From contig NZ_JNCA01000003.1 in NCBI RefSeq assembly GCF_000695795.1, forward strand, positions 79,962 to 143,961: 64,000 bases of DNA, written 5' to 3'. Positions 61,248 through 64,000 of the stretch are shown here, in pieces. Within the stretch, counting starts at the first letter, position 1, and every line of letters starts with the position of its first letter. A program made the translations under genes and the position numbers. This DNA is from Flavobacterium seoulense (GTDB lineage Bacteria > Bacteroidota > Bacteroidia > Flavobacteriales > Flavobacteriaceae). The notes beneath the pieces are model-generated. The model was not told where the DNA came from and did not search any database. It saw only the letters and a list, made by a program, of their open reading frames with translations.

Positions 61248-63893
61248 TTATCGGTTTAGATATAATCTTCCTTGAATTGGCTTTTTATTGTCTTTGTTTA
61301 AATAAAGAACATAAAAGTAAACTCCGTTAGGCGCAATTCCATCAATTCCTATTCTATAATCAGAATTTCGACCGTCCCATTCTGGTTTTTCTTTATTTCC
61401 TCGGAAGAGTAAATTCCCATAACGATTGTAAATTTCTAAACTAAAATTAGGATAGATAAATTCAATTTTAGGAATTCTAAACACATCGTTTACCTGATCT
61501 CCATTTGGAGAAAATCCATCAGGAATGAAAAAATCCGGGGTAACATTACAATTTGAAAGCGAAACCGTAACTTCTAAAGGATCCGAATAACAATTTGTTG
61601 CAGTTGAAAAATTATACGCATAATAAGTTTTTCCTTCTGTCAAAACTACATCCGAGGTTAATTGATTACCATTGGTAGCGGCATCAAACCAGTATAAAAT
61701 TCCGCTGGCATTTGTTTTATCGCTTAAATTTTGAATTGTTGGTTTGTCCAATCCGCAAAAAATGTGACCATCAGTATCTAATGTTGGCGAATCCCCTGTA
61801 TTAATCGTTACTGAAACCGCTGTTCTACCCGATTCACATCCTGTAGTCGTATTGACTTCTTTTACGTAATAAGTTCCTGCAACTAATAGTGTCGTACTAT
61901 TCAAAGGTGTAGTGCTTGAAACAGAATTAAACCATTGGTATTGTGAACCACTTGGCGTTAAACTGGCAATAGTAGCCAAATCATTTTTGCAAAAACTGAA
62001 ATTATTACTTACCGGATTTGCAGGAATAGCACTTACCAAAAAGGCTTTCGATTTATTTAAAGCAACGGCAGTACAACCATTTGAATTATCTAATATCGAA
62101 TTCAATATCAATATAGTACTTCCTGCATTAGTAAATGATGAAGCCGGAATAGTAAAATTGGCATTTCCTGCATTGACTACAAGTGTAATACTTTGATTCG
62201 AAAGTACATTAGCATCAGTTAATGAATAATTCACCGTGATATTTGTCAAACTTCCTAATCCTGAAAGCTGAATATTTGCTTGCTGATTGACACAAATATT
62301 ATTGACATTTATTACAACTGCAGCAATATTAGCTAAAGGTTTAACTGTAAATACTTTTGATAAAGAAGCCGTATTAATACAGCCAGTAGTTAGATTCGTG
62401 ATATTAGTAATTGTGAAATTAGTATTGGTACCAGCATTGGGAATCAAATTAGCGGGTATTGTAAAAAGCCCCACACCATTAGTAACCGTAAAATCCAATT
62501 GCTGATTTGAAACTACGTTATCTCCTGACAAATTATAAGTTATACGATAATTTCCATTAGTCAAATTAGTGTTGCCTGAAATCTCGCCCTGAGCAGACAA
62601 CCCTTTACAAACCGGATCAATTGTTACAGTAGCATTATTAACACTTGGTAACGGAGAGATCGTTAAAACATCCGAAATAGTACCTAAAATATTAGTACAA
62701 ACATTTAACGATGTAGTACTTCTAATATTGGTAATGCTAAATGTATAATTGCCAATAACTGGTAAATTGACGCGATCTATATTAAAAGTAAAATCTCCTG
62801 CTAAAAAATCACTATTTACAGTAAAACTATTTACAGTTGTTCCGTTATTAATGCTGTAAGTAACATCATAATTTCCATCAGGAATTGGTTGTAAACCTCT
62901 TTTTAGAATCGCTATATAATTAGCTGTAGCGATTTGATTTTCACAAATATCCGAATTCACTACTAAGGTACTTCCTGTAAAATCCAATGGTTTATCAATA
63001 ATAATTTCAACCTGAGTTTTGGATTCAGTACAAATTGGATTTACTGATAAAACGGTATAAACAAAATTATATGTTCCTGCACCAAAAGTATTATAAATTC
63101 TTTGAACATTAATTCTGTTATCAGTAGAACTAGTTATCTCATTAGTCCCTGATAAATCACTCCATCTTCCTCCTGTATCTTCACCAGAAAGTCTATCATT
63201 TAAATTTAAATTAGTATAAGCCGACATATTATCAGTACTACAAATTCTTAAATGTAAAGGTTCCCCTGATATTGGTTTTCTAAAAACAGATACCATAACC
63301 GAAGCTGATTGTGCAGGACAATTTTCTAAAGCTGGAATCGTATAAGTATAAGAATAGGTACCCACTCCTAAAGCTTTTGGATTAATTATATTTCCTGATA
63401 ATGATAATGAAGTTGTATTAGCAGTCCAAAATCCGTTTTGAAGTGGCGCTAATTGAGTTCCATCAAAAGCAGCAAATAAATTAAATGCCTCTACATCATT
63501 ACAAATAGAAATATTTGGACTAGGAACTCCTGTGTAAGGACCTATTTTTACTGTAACTGTAGCTTCATTATCGGCACAAGCAGAAGGATCCTGAACATAG
63601 GTAAATGTGTAAATACCACTTTCTCGTAATGTTTGAGCATCCAGCATTCCGTCAAAAATACTTTCCTCTAATGGTTTTGAATTATCAATCCATGTTCCAC
63701 CCGCAGTTGGTGAACCACCAAGTAGATTAAAAAGATTAATATTTTTATGAACTGGATTTTGAATATCACAAATGGTTATACTGGCATCAGTACCTGTACA
63801 CTGTGAATAACTACTTATGGATAAAAAGAATAGAGAAAAAATAGAGAATTTTATAAAATGATTTTTTATAAAAAAATGTAGTTTTTTTACCAT
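61248..63893 (-). CDS. Large surface adhesin with T9SS type B (gliding-motility) C-terminal domain
   Basis: The 881-residue protein begins with a signal peptide (MVKKLHFFIKNHFIKFSIFS... to the Ser-Gln near residue 31). It carries Ig/PKD-like repeats rich in Thr, Asn and Ser, several with paired Cys. It ends in the gliding-motility-associated C-terminal domain (FFIPDGFSPNGDQVNDVF, then LEIYNRYGNLLFRG and NGVYFYVLYL). That domain is the type B sorting signal for type IX secretion. It is the first gene of the operon with PorP/SprF and PorE-like genes. The full role (adhesion or gliding) is inferred. Confidence 0.9.
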   Translation of the reverse strand: MVKKLHFFIKNHFIKFSIFSLFFLSISSYSQCTGTDASITICDIQNPVHKNINLFNLLGGSPTAGGTWIDNSKPLEESIFDGMLDAQTLRESGIYTFTYVQDPSACADNEATVTVKIGPYTGVPSPNISICNDVEAFNLFAAFDGTQLAPLQNGFWTANTTSLSLSGNIINPKALGVGTYSYTYTIPALENCPAQSASVMVSVFRKPISGEPLHLRICSTDNMSAYTNLNLNDRLSGEDTGGRWSDLSGTNEITSSTDNRINVQRIYNTFGAGTYNFVYTVLSVNPICTESKTQVEIIIDKPLDFTGSTLVVNSDICENQIATANYIAILKRGLQPIPDGNYDVTYSINNGTTVNSFTVNSDFLAGDFTFNIDRVNLPVIGNYTFSITNIRSTTSLNVCTNILGTISDVLTISPLPSVNNATVTIDPVCKGLSAQGEISGNTNLTNGNYRITYNLSGDNVVSNQQLDFTVTNGVGLFTIPANLIPNAGTNTNFTITNITNLTTGCINTASLSKVFTVKPLANIAAVVINVNNICVNQQANIQLSGLGSLTNITVNYSLTDANVLSNQSITLVVNAGNANFTIPASSFTNAGSTILILNSILDNSNGCTAVALNKSKAFLVSAIPANPVSNNFSFCKNDLATIASLTPSGSQYQWFNSVSSTTPLNSTTLLVAGTYYVKEVNTTTGCESGRTAVSVTINTGDSPTLDTDGHIFCGLDKPTIQNLSDKTNASGILYWFDAATNGNQLTSDVVLTEGKTYYAYNFSTATNCYSDPLEVTVSLSNCNVTPDFFIPDGFSPNGDQVNDVFRIPKIEFIYPNFSLEIYNRYGNLLFRGNKEKPEWDGRNSDYRIGIDGIAPNGVYFYVLYLNKDNKKPIQGRLYLNR

Positions 63894-64000
63894 ATTGTGT
63901 TTTTTAGGTTAAGTTTGGGGTATAACTCAATGCTAATGTAAGAAATAAAGCAGTAATAAAATCAAAAAAAAAGCAATAGTTGTCTAGTCCTGAAAAAGTG
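63894..64000. other. Upstream region of the adhesin operon
   Basis: This AT-rich stretch has no clear TAnnTTTG box in the minus direction; TACATTAG near 63937-63944 is the nearest. No gene start is visible before the window edge. Confidence 0.35.

Overview
The window looks like chromosome of a Flavobacteriaceae member, probably Flavobacterium or a close relative. The DNA is AT-rich, promoters follow the Bacteroidetes pattern (TTTG, about 19 bp, TAnnTTTG), Shine-Dalgarno sequences are mostly absent, and there are type IX secretion (T9SS) signatures (PorP/SprF protein, gliding-motility C-terminal domain). Further support comes from a bacillithiol-type YtxJ, an N-blocked ornithine transcarbamylase of Bacteroides type, and many intergenic palindromic repeats of a kind I associate with flavobacterial genomes. 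I saw no rRNA, tRNA, CRISPR array or insertion sequence.

Layout. 1-6600: a cut-off corA, an ABC-F ATPase, two small unknown genes, an FHS-type sugar transporter and a lipoprotein gene broken by a one-base frameshift. 6700-17950: an arginine/proline biosynthesis cluster on one strand (GNAT, argG, argC, argD, proA, proB, argF', argB, argE, argH). It has a possible leader region in front, hairpins in most gaps and a strong terminator at its end. 17990-23440: two DUF2157-like membrane proteins, an HTH-Fic gene flanked by a duplicated piece of its upstream neighbour, and an envelope gene pair. 23450-26700: ytxJ and clpB. 27050-29660: a three-gene Thoeris anti-phage system (TIR, SIR2-SLOG, TIR) between repeat-rich gaps. 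30150-38520: small housekeeping and stress-like genes, including a cobalamin riboswitch in front of a LOV-like PAS protein, a PAS histidine kinase, a nitroreductase, a pirin and two very hydrophilic small proteins. 38600-42600: N-carbamoylputrescine amidase and agmatine deiminase (arginine to putrescine) on either side of an opposite-strand OmpA protein. 42640-46270: a DUF3307/SatD-like pair with three regularly spaced inverted repeats in front, then recG. 46430-52970: an RND efflux operon and a bestrophin channel. 53090-57480: pheT, a fasciclin protein and a GH130 enzyme. 57570-63890: a DUF5362 protein and a T9SS-linked operon (large adhesin, PorP/SprF, PorE-like OmpA).

How genes work together. 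The arg cluster makes arginine through N-blocked intermediates, and a Ser at the specificity position of ArgF' points to succinyl rather than acetyl. The agmatine genes use arginine for putrescine. ThsB proteins are expected to sense phage and make a cyclic ADP-ribose signal that switches on ThsA NADase. The last operon should export and anchor a surface adhesin.

The least explained items are the cobalamin riboswitch driving a LOV-like PAS protein that lacks the photoactive cysteine, the 28-bp-period triple operator in front of the SatD-like/DUF3307 pair, and the Fic gene insertion.
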